Shown: piece after piece, positions 17,165-25,549 of the stretch
Numbering within the stretch: the first letter of the stretch is position 1
Layout: each line of letters begins with the position of its first letter
From: Chryseobacterium sp.
Lineage (GTDB): Bacteria > Bacteroidota > Bacteroidia > Flavobacteriales > Weeksellaceae
Length of the DNA stretch: 64,000 nucleotides
Reading direction: 5' to 3'
Assembly (NCBI GenBank): GCA_030146295.1
Contig: JASLCD010000356.1
Coordinates: 1 to 64,000 of the forward strand
The notes under the pieces: generated by a model
The model's database searches: none
What the model was told of the DNA's origin: nothing
The model's input: only the letters and a program-made list of their open reading frames with translations
Translations under genes and position numbers: made by a program

Positions 17165-18301
17165 ATGAAAAAATTATGTTTTTTTTTTATTTTAATTTTA
17201 TTATCTAATACCACCAACATCATGGCACAAAATAAAGCTAAAATATTGGTTCTTATCCATTCTGATAATGGCGGAACCTACGAACTGGCCAAAGAAATCG
17301 CTAAAGGGATTGAAAGCGAAAATAATGGGATCCCATATATCAAATTAGTGAAAGCTTCCCAACATCCCAATCTAAAAAACCTGCCTGTAGCGACAACAGA
17401 TGAACTGACGGGCTATGATGGAATTGTTTTTGGCTCACCGGTTTATTTTGGAAATATCAGTACAGGAATGAGCGAATTTTTAGCTAAAACCGTTCCGCTT
17501 TGGACCAATCATGCTTTGGAAGGAATTCCGGCCGCTGTTTTCATGTCGGCAGGAAGCGGAGCAGGGAAAGAGCTTGCTCTTCAGGCATTCTGGAACAGCC
17601 TTGCCGTACACGGAATGGTACTGGTGTCAAATGGAATTCGTGGAACAGAAGAGCTGAACAAAGCTATTCCACAGGGAAATACTGTTTTAGGAGTCACAAG
17701 TATGGCTTCTTTGAAAGATGTTGAAAGACCTACCAAAGGGGAACGCAATATTGCTGAACTTCAGGGAAAAAACTTTGCAAAAGTAGCATTGGCATTGAAA
17801 GATATCCATCCGAAAAAAAGTACACCTGTCGTTGAAAATCATCAGAACTTCAATGAAGTGCTGAAACAGAAAAATATCATGCTTCCACAGGTTCCAAAAC
17901 CGGCAGGAAATTATCAGCCTTTTGTACGTTCCGGAAATCTGGTATTTATCAATCAGGTTGCCCTGAAAGACGGAAAAATTTTCAATCCCGGGAAATTAGG
18001 GGTTGAAGTGAATGAACAGCAGGTAAAAGACGCCACAAAAGTGACCATGCTGAACGTTATTTCTGTTTTGAATGAAGCCGTGGGAGGAGACTTAAGCAGA
18101 GTAAAAAAATGTGTTCAGCTTACAGGAATTTTCAATACAAAAGATGATTATACGAAGCATGCAGATTTGATGAATGTTGCATCTGATCTTGCTGTTGAAG
18201 TGTTCGGAGACAAAGGAAAACATGCCAGAGCTACTTTGGGAGCCTCCTCTATTCCTGTAGGTTCTTCCGTTGAGATCCAGGCTGTCTTTGAAGTAGAGTA
18301 G
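17165..18301 (+). CDS. Exported flavodoxin/WrbA-like domain fused to a RidA (YjgF) domain
   Basis: 378 aa. Residues 1-21 look like a Sec signal peptide (FFFILILLS...IMA). Residues 25-215 form a flavodoxin/NAD(P)H:quinone-reductase-like domain: VLIHSDNGGTYELAKEIAKG is the FMN-phosphate loop, GSPVYFGNISTGM and FMSAGSGAGKE the other FMN loops. Residues about 245-378 are a RidA domain with the conserved Arg of HARATLGASS and ending VEIQAVFEVE. RidA proteins hydrolyse enamines or imines; WrbA-like proteins reduce quinones. The fusion and its export are unusual. Divergent from an AraC gene. Confidence 0.8.
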   Translation: MKKLCFFFILILLSNTTNIMAQNKAKILVLIHSDNGGTYELAKEIAKGIESENNGIPYIKLVKASQHPNLKNLPVATTDELTGYDGIVFGSPVYFGNISTGMSEFLAKTVPLWTNHALEGIPAAVFMSAGSGAGKELALQAFWNSLAVHGMVLVSNGIRGTEELNKAIPQGNTVLGVTSMASLKDVERPTKGERNIAELQGKNFAKVALALKDIHPKKSTPVVENHQNFNEVLKQKNIMLPQVPKPAGNYQPFVRSGNLVFINQVALKDGKIFNPGKLGVEVNEQQVKDATKVTMLNVISVLNEAVGGDLSRVKKCVQLTGIFNTKDDYTKHADLMNVASDLAVEVFGDKGKHARATLGASSIPVGSSVEIQAVFEVE

Positions 18302-18333
18302 ATGTCAAAGTTATTTTTTATTAAACGAATGAT

Positions 18334-18426
18334 GACACAGATTTGCGCAGATTGGAAAGCGGCAAATACTCAGTAAGTATTTCACTAAAGCTTAAACATC
18401 TGTGCAAATCAGTGAAATCTGTGGTA
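18334..18426. repeat. Imperfect inverted repeat, flavobacterial intergenic type
   Basis: GACACAGATTTGCGCAG (18334-18350) faces ATCTGTGCAAATCAGTGAAA and CTGTGG (18398-18425), nearly complementary. Sequences of this CTGTG/AAATC kind are common between genes in flavobacteria. It separates two convergent genes and could act as a terminator or RNA structure. Confidence 0.4.
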
Positions 18427-18453
18427 CAAAAAGCAGAAGTATGTTTAGACGGT

Positions 18454-19884
18454 TCAAGAAAGGTTGGAAAAGATCTTTGCGATAATAGGTATACTTTGCT
18501 CCAGTTGTTCCTCAGAAAGTGATCCATAGCTCAATCTAAAGCCATTCACCTGATGCTGGCTGTACTGTTTCGGATGAATAATTTTGATATTTCTTTCCAG
18601 TAACAGAGCTGTTACGAGATCCCAATCCGGTTTTGCTTTTGGAACAATCCAAAAGGCAAGACCTCCTTCAGGCAGTGTAAAATCTGCAATATCTTTCATG
18701 TGCTTTTTCAACAGTTCAAAAACAAAATCTCTTTTGCTCTTATAGTGAACAGTTGCTTTCCTGATGTGTTTTTTTACGGCACCTTCTCTGATCAGTTGAA
18801 GAACCGCCTGCTCCATAATGACGTCCCCATGTACATCAATGATCTTTCTCAGATCTCCTATTTTCTTCATTAGTTCCTGATTCTTAGTAGCCAGGTAACC
18901 AATCCGTAAAGCAGGGGCAACTACCTTACTCAGCGTTCCGATATACACATAATGATGAAGCTCCGGAAAACTAGAAATCGGTAGTATAGGACGGTATCCG
19001 AAATGAAATTCATTATCATAATCGTCTTCAATGATTGTAAAACTGTATTGGTTGGACAATTCGATCAGCCTTAATCTTCTTGAAAGGCTCAGGGTAACGG
19101 TAGTAGGATACTGTCTGTGAGGAGTAATGTATATCGCTTTTATATTCCGATGTTTTGTCAGAAGCTTTTCAACAGCTTCAATATTGATTCCCTCCTGATC
19201 CAATGGGACAGGTAACAGTTGTGCTCCTGCATATTCAAAAGTCTGCCAGGCAGGCTGATATCCGGGGTCTTCTACGATTACACAGTCACCGGAAGTCAGA
19301 AGAGTCTGGGCTGTCAGAAACATTCCCATCTGGCTGCCTCGTGTAATAGAGATTTCCGATTCATGAATATGCATTCCACGTTGATGATTGAGCATCTGAG
19401 CAATCATTTTACGGAATTCCATATCCCCATGTTCATTTCCATATCCCATCATCTGCCACTTGGCTTTAATACTGAAAATCTGTCTGTAGGCCCTTGCCAG
19501 CTCTGTGACAGGTGCAATCTTGCTGTCGGGATGCCCATCATCGAAGTTGATGAATATTCCGTTGGATATGATCGGTTGGTTTTGGGAGTTATGCAAAGCA
19601 TCAGCACTATGCTCATGTAAAACAGGAAGGCTTTCAGATACAAAAATTCCTTTCCGCTCTTTGGAAACTACCCATTCTTCATTGATCAGAACCTGATAAG
19701 CTTCTACAACAGTATTCCGGTTAATTTTTAAAGACTGTGCAAGATTCCGGCTTCCGGGAAGTGCATCTCCCGCTTTCAATCTTCCTGAGCGGATATCACT
19801 GATGATGGTATCTGCAATCTGTAGATAAACTGCTTTATCAAGCTTTTTATCAATTTCCAATTCTAATTTCCAAGGGCGCAACAT
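18454..19884 (-). CDS. MocR/PdxR-family regulator
   Basis: 476 aa. The GntR winged helix (about 15-80, KAGDALPGSRNLAQSLKINRNTVVEAY) precedes a fold-type I aminotransferase domain with PLP-binding EDDYDNEF (286-293) and Schiff-base Lys320 in IGTLSKVVAPALRIGY. It is divergent from the cupin, aldolase and CxxC genes, with a spaced inverted repeat between them. It probably senses an amino compound metabolised by that operon, which is inference. Confidence 0.9.
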   Translation of the reverse strand: MLRPWKLELEIDKKLDKAVYLQIADTIISDIRSGRLKAGDALPGSRNLAQSLKINRNTVVEAYQVLINEEWVVSKERKGIFVSESLPVLHEHSADALHNSQNQPIISNGIFINFDDGHPDSKIAPVTELARAYRQIFSIKAKWQMMGYGNEHGDMEFRKMIAQMLNHQRGMHIHESEISITRGSQMGMFLTAQTLLTSGDCVIVEDPGYQPAWQTFEYAGAQLLPVPLDQEGINIEAVEKLLTKHRNIKAIYITPHRQYPTTVTLSLSRRLRLIELSNQYSFTIIEDDYDNEFHFGYRPILPISSFPELHHYVYIGTLSKVVAPALRIGYLATKNQELMKKIGDLRKIIDVHGDVIMEQAVLQLIREGAVKKHIRKATVHYKSKRDFVFELLKKHMKDIADFTLPEGGLAFWIVPKAKPDWDLVTALLLERNIKIIHPKQYSQHQVNGFRLSYGSLSEEQLEQSIPIIAKIFSNLS

Positions 19885-19885
19885 C

Positions 19886-19946
19886 TGGACTATCTATTTA
19901 TATAAAAACTGAATCATTTGAATAGTCCAAATATAAAATAATTTTG
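19886..19946. promoter_or_regulatory. Candidate MocR operator and cupin-operon promoter
   Basis: TGGACTAT (19886-19893) and ATAGTCCA (19922-19929) form an 8-bp inverted repeat with a 28-base gap. The right arm sits between TTG (19918-19920) and TAATTTTG (19939-19946), which are 18 bases apart and match the Bacteroidota promoter consensus. The regulator could therefore act directly on the promoter. Confidence 0.55.
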
Positions 19947-19985
19947 TCATGCAATAAAGCACAAAACCATAATAATTTAAAAATC

Positions 19986-20441
19986 ATGGACAAAAAACAA
20001 TTCAGCTCTAAAGATTTCCACGAAACTTTTGCAAGACCGACGTATGTAAAGCCAAGTCATTTAATCCATAAAAATGTAGAAAATGCTGGAGAACACAATC
20101 AGTTTTCAACAGAAAGAAAACACCCGGTCTTCTTTGTGGATCTTCCTAGTAAAAATGTCAGCATGACAATTGGTGGGCTTACTCCCGGGCAGCAAACCAA
20201 CAGACACCGCCATACTTATGAAACAGTATTATTTGTGATTGATGGAAAAGGATGGACAGAAGTAGAGGATGAAAAAGTACATTGGGAAGCCGGGGATGCA
20301 GTATATATTCCTTCATGGGCATGGCACAAACATCAGAACCTGAGCGATACTGAACCTGCCAAGTATATTGCCTGCGAAAATGCTCCTCAGTTACAGAATC
20401 TCGGAGTTGCTTTGAGAGAAGAAGAAGGCAGGGACCTTTAG
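19986..20441 (+). CDS. Cupin-domain protein
   Basis: 151 aa from ATG 19986 (an upstream in-frame TTG at 19944 lies inside the -7 box and is rejected). Single cupin barrel. Metal-ligand pattern HRHTYETVLFVIDGKG (first motif, about residues 75-90) and a second motif ending PSWAWHKHQNL give His and Glu ligands, so it is probably a metalloprotein. First gene of a module with a DHDPS-family aldolase and a CxxC protein, controlled by the divergent MocR. Reaction unknown. Confidence 0.8.
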   Translation: MDKKQFSSKDFHETFARPTYVKPSHLIHKNVENAGEHNQFSTERKHPVFFVDLPSKNVSMTIGGLTPGQQTNRHRHTYETVLFVIDGKGWTEVEDEKVHWEAGDAVYIPSWAWHKHQNLSDTEPAKYIACENAPQLQNLGVALREEEGRDL

Positions 20442-20453
20442 TATTATTGTGAT

Positions 20454-20538
20454 AAACCATTAAGATACTGTCATTGTTACACAATACCGATATGGATACG
20501 ATTTTCTTGATCAACAATGTGAAGGCTCTTAATGGTTT
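20454..20538 (+). other. Nested inverted repeats between cupin and aldolase genes
   Basis: AAACCATTAAG (20454-20464) pairs perfectly with CTTAATGGTTT (20528-20538). Inside it CATTGTT (20472-20478) pairs with AACAATG (20513-20519). A transcript of this 128-base gap would fold into an extended hairpin ending about 30 bases before the aldolase start. It lacks a T tract, so it looks less like a terminator than like an RNA-processing or leader element. Confidence 0.5.
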
Positions 20539-20569
20539 GAAATTATTTTAATTTTTAAACCAGCAAAAC

Positions 20570-21454
20570 ATGAAAAATGTTCCATTTAAAGGGATTATTG
20601 CCTATCCCATAACACCTTTTGATGAAAATGAAAAAGTAGACATCCCTCTGTTTAAACATCTCGTAGAAAGGCTGATTACTTCCGGAAGCCATGGAATCGC
20701 TCCATTGGGAAGTACCGGGGTGATGCCTTACCTCTCTGATGAAGAAAAAGAAGAACTGACGGAAGCTACCTTACAGCAGGTAAAAGGAAGAATTCCGACT
20801 CTTGTAGGAGTTTCCAATCTTACGACCGAGAAAACAATTCACCACGCTCAGTTTGCAGAAAAAGCAGGGGCAGATGCAGTGATGATTATTCCGATGAGCT
20901 ACTGGAAACTTACTGATGATGAAATTGTGGCTCATTATGATGCCGTAGCACGTAAAATATCTATTCCTATTATGGCGTATAACAATCCGGCAACAAGTGG
21001 AGTAGATATGTCTCCGGCACTGCTGAAAAGGTTGCTTGAAATTCCTAATGTAACCATGATCAAAGAAAGTACGGGGGATATTCAAAGAATGCATTATCTG
21101 CGAAGAGAATTGGGAGACGAAGTGGCCTTTTATAACGGTTCCAATCCTTTGGCGCTGGCAGCATTTTCTGCCGGAGCAAGAGGCTGGTGTACGGCAGCTC
21201 CAAACCTGATTCCCGAATTGAATATAGGCCTTTATCATGCTGTAGAGGAAGGAGATCTTGAAAAGGCAAAAGCGATTTTCTACCAACAGTTTGACCTTTT
21301 GAAATTTATTGTCAGTAAAGGACTGCCAAGAGCGGTAAAATCTGGACTGAATATTCTGGGAGAAAACGGCGGTAATTTAAGAAGTCCCTTAAAACCTCTT
21401 CACGAAAAGGAAGCAGAAGAATTAAAAAATATAATTAAAACCCTTGTTAATTAA
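20570..21454 (+). CDS. DHDPS/N-acetylneuraminate lyase-family aldolase, substrate unknown
   Basis: 294 aa TIM-barrel class I aldolase. The Schiff-base Lys165 (NVTMIKESTGD) and the general-acid Tyr137 (IMAYNNP) are present. The pyruvate loop reads LGSTGV (46-51) rather than the GTTGE of true dihydrodipicolinate synthase, so this is probably a catabolic or side-pathway member, not DapA. It follows a cupin gene under a MocR regulator, suggesting breakdown of an amino acid or related acid. Confidence 0.85.
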   Translation: MKNVPFKGIIAYPITPFDENEKVDIPLFKHLVERLITSGSHGIAPLGSTGVMPYLSDEEKEELTEATLQQVKGRIPTLVGVSNLTTEKTIHHAQFAEKAGADAVMIIPMSYWKLTDDEIVAHYDAVARKISIPIMAYNNPATSGVDMSPALLKRLLEIPNVTMIKESTGDIQRMHYLRRELGDEVAFYNGSNPLALAAFSAGARGWCTAAPNLIPELNIGLYHAVEEGDLEKAKAIFYQQFDLLKFIVSKGLPRAVKSGLNILGENGGNLRSPLKPLHEKEAEELKNIIKTLVN

Positions 21455-21463
21455 TTGAACTTT

Positions 21464-21697
21464 ATGAAAAAATCCATTTTTTATCATGCAGGCTGTCCTG
21501 TATGTATCAGCGCAGAACACGATATCGTGCACCTTATTGGTGCGGAAAATGTTGAAATTATCCATTTGGGAGATGAAAGAAGCAAAATTGAAGATGCAGA
21601 AAAGGCAGGAGTACAGTCTGTTCCGGCCTTGGTAACTCCTAATGGAAATGTCCTTCATATTAATTTTGGAGCATCTATGGACGATGTGAAAAAATAA
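21464..21697 (+). CDS. Small thioredoxin/glutaredoxin-fold protein with CPVC
   Basis: 77 aa from ATG 21464. A CPVC active site (Cys11-Cys14) and the cis-Pro loop SVPALV (about 54-59) define a minimal thioredoxin-like fold. It starts nine bases after the aldolase stop and is followed by a strong terminator, so it ends the operon. Probably a cytoplasmic dithiol oxidoreductase or metal-binding partner; the target is unknown. Confidence 0.75.
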   Translation: MKKSIFYHAGCPVCISAEHDIVHLIGAENVEIIHLGDERSKIEDAEKAGVQSVPALVTPNGNVLHINFGASMDDVKK

Positions 21698-21717
21698 TAT
21701 GATTAATTTTGTAGTAG

Positions 21718-21745
21718 AAACGGCTCAATTTCCTGAGCCGTTTTT
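21718..21745 (+). terminator. Terminator of the cupin-aldolase operon
   Basis: AAACGGCTCA (21718-21727) and TGAGCCGTTT (21734-21743) form a perfect 10-bp stem followed by T residues, 20 bases after the last stop codon. Confidence 0.85.
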
Positions 21746-21833
21746 ATGTTCTTGCAGATTATACGGAACTTTCTACAATCATCAGCACGATCCGAATGAT
21801 CTGTAGGAATGTAACTTACTTTATTTTGAACCT

Positions 21834-22340
21834 TTATATTGTTGCATTTCCCTCTACACCGTCTGAGTTGTTGGTCTTATGACCGGTAATGGCAGAAGCC
21901 ACAAAACTGAAAAGGCTGACCAGTTTTCCTGCTTTGGTATCCCAATAGTAAGTTTCCTTTGGTTCTACGCGAATAATGGTAACATCAGGGTCATCTTTTC
22001 CGTCAAACCATGCTTTAGCCAGCGGAGACCATTTGTCTTCTATTGTGGCTTTGTCTTTATATACCGAAGCCTGTCCATACACCGAAAGATATTGGGCATC
22101 GCCATTATTCATAAAAAATAACTGTACTCTGCGGTCTTCTTTGATTTCAAAATTTTTATTGCTGGTTCCGCTGCTGATAAACCAGAGATTTCCGTTGTCA
22201 TCCGTTTCCTGCAGGCTCATTGGCCGTGAATTGACAGGAATGTTTTCCAATTCTGTACAGAACATACATATTCTTGCACTTTCCGACAGTTCTTTGATCT
22301 TTTTGATCGCTTCGAGATGGGTGAGATTCTGTGTTGACAT
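21834..22340 (-). CDS. Pyridoxamine 5'-phosphate oxidase-family protein (general stress protein 26-like)
   Basis: 168 aa from MSTQNLTHLEA; an upstream in-frame Met at 22418 would add a non-conserved hydrophobic leader. The FMN-binding split-barrel pattern is seen in SRPMSLQETDDNGNLWFISSGTSNKNFEI and QLFFMNNGDAQYLSVYGQA, followed by the WFDGKDDPDVTIIRVEP segment typical of general stress protein 26-type members. It probably binds FMN or a related cofactor; the physiological reaction of this family is poorly known. Confidence 0.85.
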   Translation of the reverse strand: MSTQNLTHLEAIKKIKELSESARICMFCTELENIPVNSRPMSLQETDDNGNLWFISSGTSNKNFEIKEDRRVQLFFMNNGDAQYLSVYGQASVYKDKATIEDKWSPLAKAWFDGKDDPDVTIIRVEPKETYYWDTKAGKLVSLFSFVASAITGHKTNNSDGVEGNATI

Positions 22341-22552
22341 ATTATAATATTTTAAGTGATTGGTATTGATTAAAAAATATAAATCCAGCAAAATGATGAA
22401 TAATATTCTTGAAATCATTCAAATACCTGACCAAAGCGCGATAAAACGTGGTACCTTAAGCCTATTTATTTTAAATTAATGCCATATTATCAAAGCTAAT
22501 ACATGGAAATATATTTCAGATTAACATGGATCTTTTTGTGTACATTTGATGC

Positions 22553-23347
22553 ATGCAGATTTCTCCTCCCAAACATCTGGCTCCCTTTATAAGACATTAT
22601 ATCTTTTTGGAAAATTCCGAAAGAGAGGTGAAAAGTTTCAGGTTGTTTACTGATGGCAGTTCCGGGCTTATTTTATCCGGAGATATGAATCTGTTCTCCG
22701 GTATTTCAGAAGAAAAGATGCCGCTTTCCTTTTTTTATGGAACTCTGAATGGGTACAGGGATTTCTTCTCCAAAGGGAAATTTTCTCTGATTGCCATTGT
22801 ATTCCAGCCTTATTTTTTAAATATTCTGTTAAAAACTTCTGCCAAAGAGGTGAGGAATCAGATTATTTCGGTGGAAGATGTTTTAAAAGATAAACTGGAC
22901 GCGTTTCAGGAAAGACTGTTTGATAAAAAAGACCCCAAAGCTGTTATTCATGATCTGAATACCTTTTTTACTCATTTTTTATCGGAAAGTATAAGTACTG
23001 ATCACCATATTATTACTGCCACACAGCAATATATTCTTCAAAATAAAGGCTCTGTATCATCCGGAGACTTAGAGAAATTTACCGGATATTCTGAGCGTCA
23101 TCTGGAGAGAAAGTTTGAATATCATATGGGAATATCTCCCAAAAAATACGGGAATATTATCCGCCTTCATTACTTTTTAAGCCTTATCAACAGAGAAATT
23201 GATAAAAATATGACGCAACTATCCTATGATGCAGGATATTCTGACCAACCCCACCTTATCAGAGATTTTAAAAACAATACCGGACTTACTCCCGGACAGT
23301 ATCTATGTACAGAAAATAAAATGGCGGTCAATTTCATTGAGCTATAG
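22553..23347 (+). CDS. AraC-family regulator
   Basis: 264 aa. An N-terminal domain typical of many Bacteroidota AraC proteins (MQISPPKHLAPFIRHYIFLEN) precedes two helix-turn-helix motifs (about 160-255, SGDLEKFTGYSERHLERKF and LSYDAGYSDQPHLIRDFKNNTGLTPGQY). A -7 box TACATTTG lies at 22541-22548, only four bases before ATG 22553, so the mRNA may be nearly leaderless. The nitrilase gene downstream on the same strand is a possible target. Confidence 0.88.
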   Translation: MQISPPKHLAPFIRHYIFLENSEREVKSFRLFTDGSSGLILSGDMNLFSGISEEKMPLSFFYGTLNGYRDFFSKGKFSLIAIVFQPYFLNILLKTSAKEVRNQIISVEDVLKDKLDAFQERLFDKKDPKAVIHDLNTFFTHFLSESISTDHHIITATQQYILQNKGSVSSGDLEKFTGYSERHLERKFEYHMGISPKKYGNIIRLHYFLSLINREIDKNMTQLSYDAGYSDQPHLIRDFKNNTGLTPGQYLCTENKMAVNFIEL

Positions 23348-23416
23348 CAACCATTATGTCGGTTTTATACAATTTTTTACAAGGGGTATGGTATAGTTTT
23401 GCCTAAAAAAAAATCG

Positions 23417-24367
23417 ATGAATATTACCATTTCAACCGCACAATTTGAAAATAAAAGTGGAGATAAAGCGTATAATCTTTCCGTTATAGAAAAACTTTCC
23501 CATCAGGCTGCTGTTCAGGGATCCGATGTTATTGTTTTTCATGAATGTTCTATTACAGGCTATACTTTTGCAAGAAAACTTTCCAGAGAACAGCTTCTTG
23601 ATGTTGCAGAACGTATTCCGGAAGGAGAAAGTATTCAAAAATTGCAGGAAATTGCCGCTCAGAATGATATTACAATATTGGCAGGGCTATTTGAAAAAGA
23701 CGAGCATGAAAACCTTTTCAAAGCTTATGTCTGTGTTGATAAAACAGGACTGAAAGCGAAATACAGAAAACTGCATCCTTTTATCAATCCGCATCTTACA
23801 CCGGGGAACGAATATTGTGTATTTGATATTCTGGGCTGGAAATGCGGAATACTTATCTGCTATGATAACAATATTATCGAGAACGTAAGAGCAACAAGGC
23901 TGCTTGGCGCGGAAATTATCTTTATGCCCCACGTTACCATGTGTACTCCCTCCACACGCCCGGGAGCAGGTTTTGTAGATCCACAGCTCTGGGAAAACAG
24001 GGTAGGAGATCCAACTTCTTTACGCCTTGAGTTCAATGGAATGAAGGGAAGAGACTGGCTGATGAAATGGCTTCCGTCAAGGGCCTATGATAACGGAGCC
24101 TATATTGTTTTTTCAAATCCTGTTGGTATGGATGATGATCAGTTGAAGAACGGATGTTCTATGATTATAGACCCTTTCGGAGATATTATCGCAGAATGCC
24201 GTTCATGGGAAGATAGCTTTGAATCGGCAGTCATTACTTCGGAAAAGCTTACCCAGGCAGGAGGAAATCGATACATTAAAGCACGAAGACCGGATCTATA
24301 CCGGGATATTATAGGGCAGGAGCATTCATCTGAGCAGAAAGTAGTCTGGCTGAATAACAAAATGTAA
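23417..24367 (+). CDS. Carbon-nitrogen hydrolase (nitrilase superfamily)
   Basis: 316 aa from ATG 23417; a TTG upstream at 23399 falls in the -7 box and is rejected. The catalytic triad is visible as Glu43 (FHECSITGY), Lys118 (YRKLHPF) and Cys148 (GILICYDNN). Members hydrolyse nitriles, amides or N-carbamoyl compounds; the branch cannot be set here. A -7 box TAGTTTTG at 23394-23401 gives a very short leader. Probably cytoplasmic. Confidence 0.88.
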   Translation: MNITISTAQFENKSGDKAYNLSVIEKLSHQAAVQGSDVIVFHECSITGYTFARKLSREQLLDVAERIPEGESIQKLQEIAAQNDITILAGLFEKDEHENLFKAYVCVDKTGLKAKYRKLHPFINPHLTPGNEYCVFDILGWKCGILICYDNNIIENVRATRLLGAEIIFMPHVTMCTPSTRPGAGFVDPQLWENRVGDPTSLRLEFNGMKGRDWLMKWLPSRAYDNGAYIVFSNPVGMDDDQLKNGCSMIIDPFGDIIAECRSWEDSFESAVITSEKLTQAGGNRYIKARRPDLYRDIIGQEHSSEQKVVWLNNKM

Positions 24368-24371
24368 AAAG

Positions 24372-24405
24372 TAAAATCCCTCTGTATTATACATGGAGGG
24401 ATTTA
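24372..24405. terminator. Bidirectional terminator between nitrilase and rhodanese genes
   Basis: AAATCCCTC (24374-24382) pairs with GAGGGATTT (24396-24404), with flanking A and T, between two convergent genes. Confidence 0.65.
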
Positions 24406-24411
24406 CTGATA

Positions 24412-24768
24412 TTATTCACCGGTTGTTTTCTGCAGATCACTCCAGGCGCCTCCGTTGTAGATATGTTTAAAGCCTTTTTCTTTCAGAATATTTTCGGCTT
24501 TTACGCTTCGGAGACCATGTGAACATACAGTGATGTATGTTTTTTTAGGATCCAGCTCATTATAACGCTCTCTGAGGGTTCCCAAGGAAATATTAACAGA
24601 ACCCTCTATATGTCCTGTTTCATATTCTTTTTCAGTTCTCACATCCAGAATGACGGCCCCTCTTTTGATCAGTTCCGGCAAACCGTTATCTAAAGTCTGA
24701 AGACGGTACACTCTGTAAACAACATATACCGTCAATGCTATTCCGCACAGTATGAGAATACTTTTCAT
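24412..24768 (-). CDS. Membrane-anchored rhodanese-like protein
   Basis: 118 aa. An N-terminal hydrophobic helix (about 3-20) is followed by one rhodanese domain. The catalytic loop VCSHGLRS has the active Cys, and LDVRTEKEYETGHIEGSVNIS is the usual CH2A region. It should transfer sulfur or act as a redox-reactive thiol on the outer face of the inner membrane. The start overlaps the DUF3817 stop (ATGA), so it is the last gene of a three-gene operon. Confidence 0.85.
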   Translation of the reverse strand: MKSILILCGIALTVYVVYRVYRLQTLDNGLPELIKRGAVILDVRTEKEYETGHIEGSVNISLGTLRERYNELDPKKTYITVCSHGLRSVKAENILKEKGFKHIYNGGAWSDLQKTTGE

Positions 24769-25067
24769 AGTTTGCTCAGAATTTTTTTATCAATATAAAA
24801 TGTACCAAACGGAATAAAACATGCCAGGATCACTTTCCAGGTTATTTCTTTGAATTTCCAGTTTTGCTCTACTCCAATGCTCAGTGTATTGAAGAGGAAA
24901 AGCAGAAATAATGTTCCGTGAACGGGGCCTATTAATCTTACAAATAAAGGGTTTCCCATCCAGTACTTCATAGGAACGGCAATGCATACTAAACTCAGTA
25001 ATGAAATGCCCTCCAGAATCGCCAGAATTCTCAACCGGCCGATTTTTGTTTTCAATAAATCCATCAT
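24765..25067 (-). CDS. DUF3817 membrane protein
   Basis: 100 aa from the first of two adjacent Met codons (25067 and 25064). The frame is open further upstream but would overlap the preceding gene. The family pattern LRILAILEGISLLSLVCIAVPMKYW...GPVHGTLFLLF is clear, with three hydrophobic helices and a conserved HG. Function unknown. It starts two bases after the upstream stop and overlaps the rhodanese start. Confidence 0.82.
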   Translation of the reverse strand: MMDLLKTKIGRLRILAILEGISLLSLVCIAVPMKYWMGNPLFVRLIGPVHGTLFLLFLFNTLSIGVEQNWKFKEITWKVILACFIPFGTFYIDKKILSKL

Positions 25068-25069
25068 AA

Positions 25070-25528
25070 TTATCTGAAATAAGGTCTGTTTGCCAAAGGA
25101 GAAAAAGGCCATGGAATGGCAATGAAAATGATAACCAGCGCAATGGAAAACCAAATACCCATAGTTTTGAATTTTTCTTTGTCTGAAAGTTTCCTTTTGG
25201 TTATTGCTGAGCCTATTGTAATGAGTATTATGGCTGTCAGCATCAAGGAAATATGAATCAGGCCGAAAAACAGGTGTTCCAATGATTCAGCCGCTTCATC
25301 AAAATTCTTCCAGAAGTATTGAATAACAGGGCTTTTGAGGTAAAATATCATTCCTATAATCAGCTGGATATGAGCTATTGTAGCTGTCCAGTGTCGTACA
25401 GAATTGTCGGCTCCTGAAAATTTCCGATCGGAAAAATACCCTTTAAAAGCACGGAAAATAGCATATAATAAACTGATTAAAACCAGCCATCGGGTTTGGG
25501 AATGTAAAAAAGTAAGGGTCTGATACAT
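25070..25528 (-). CDS. Four-helix membrane protein of unknown function
   Basis: 152 aa with about four transmembrane helices. It begins MYQTLTFLHSQTRWLVLISLLYAIFRAFKG and has histidines in or near the helices (HSQTRW, RHWTATIAHIQ, EHLFFGLIHISLML). The histidine placement recalls small cytochrome b- or CopD-like proteins, but no haem site can be proven. First gene of an operon with DUF3817 and rhodanese genes, behind a perfect palindromic operator. Confidence 0.7.
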   Translation of the reverse strand: MYQTLTFLHSQTRWLVLISLLYAIFRAFKGYFSDRKFSGADNSVRHWTATIAHIQLIIGMIFYLKSPVIQYFWKNFDEAAESLEHLFFGLIHISLMLTAIILITIGSAITKRKLSDKEKFKTMGIWFSIALVIIFIAIPWPFSPLANRPYFR

Positions 25529-25549
25529 TGATTATTTTTTTGAACTCAG

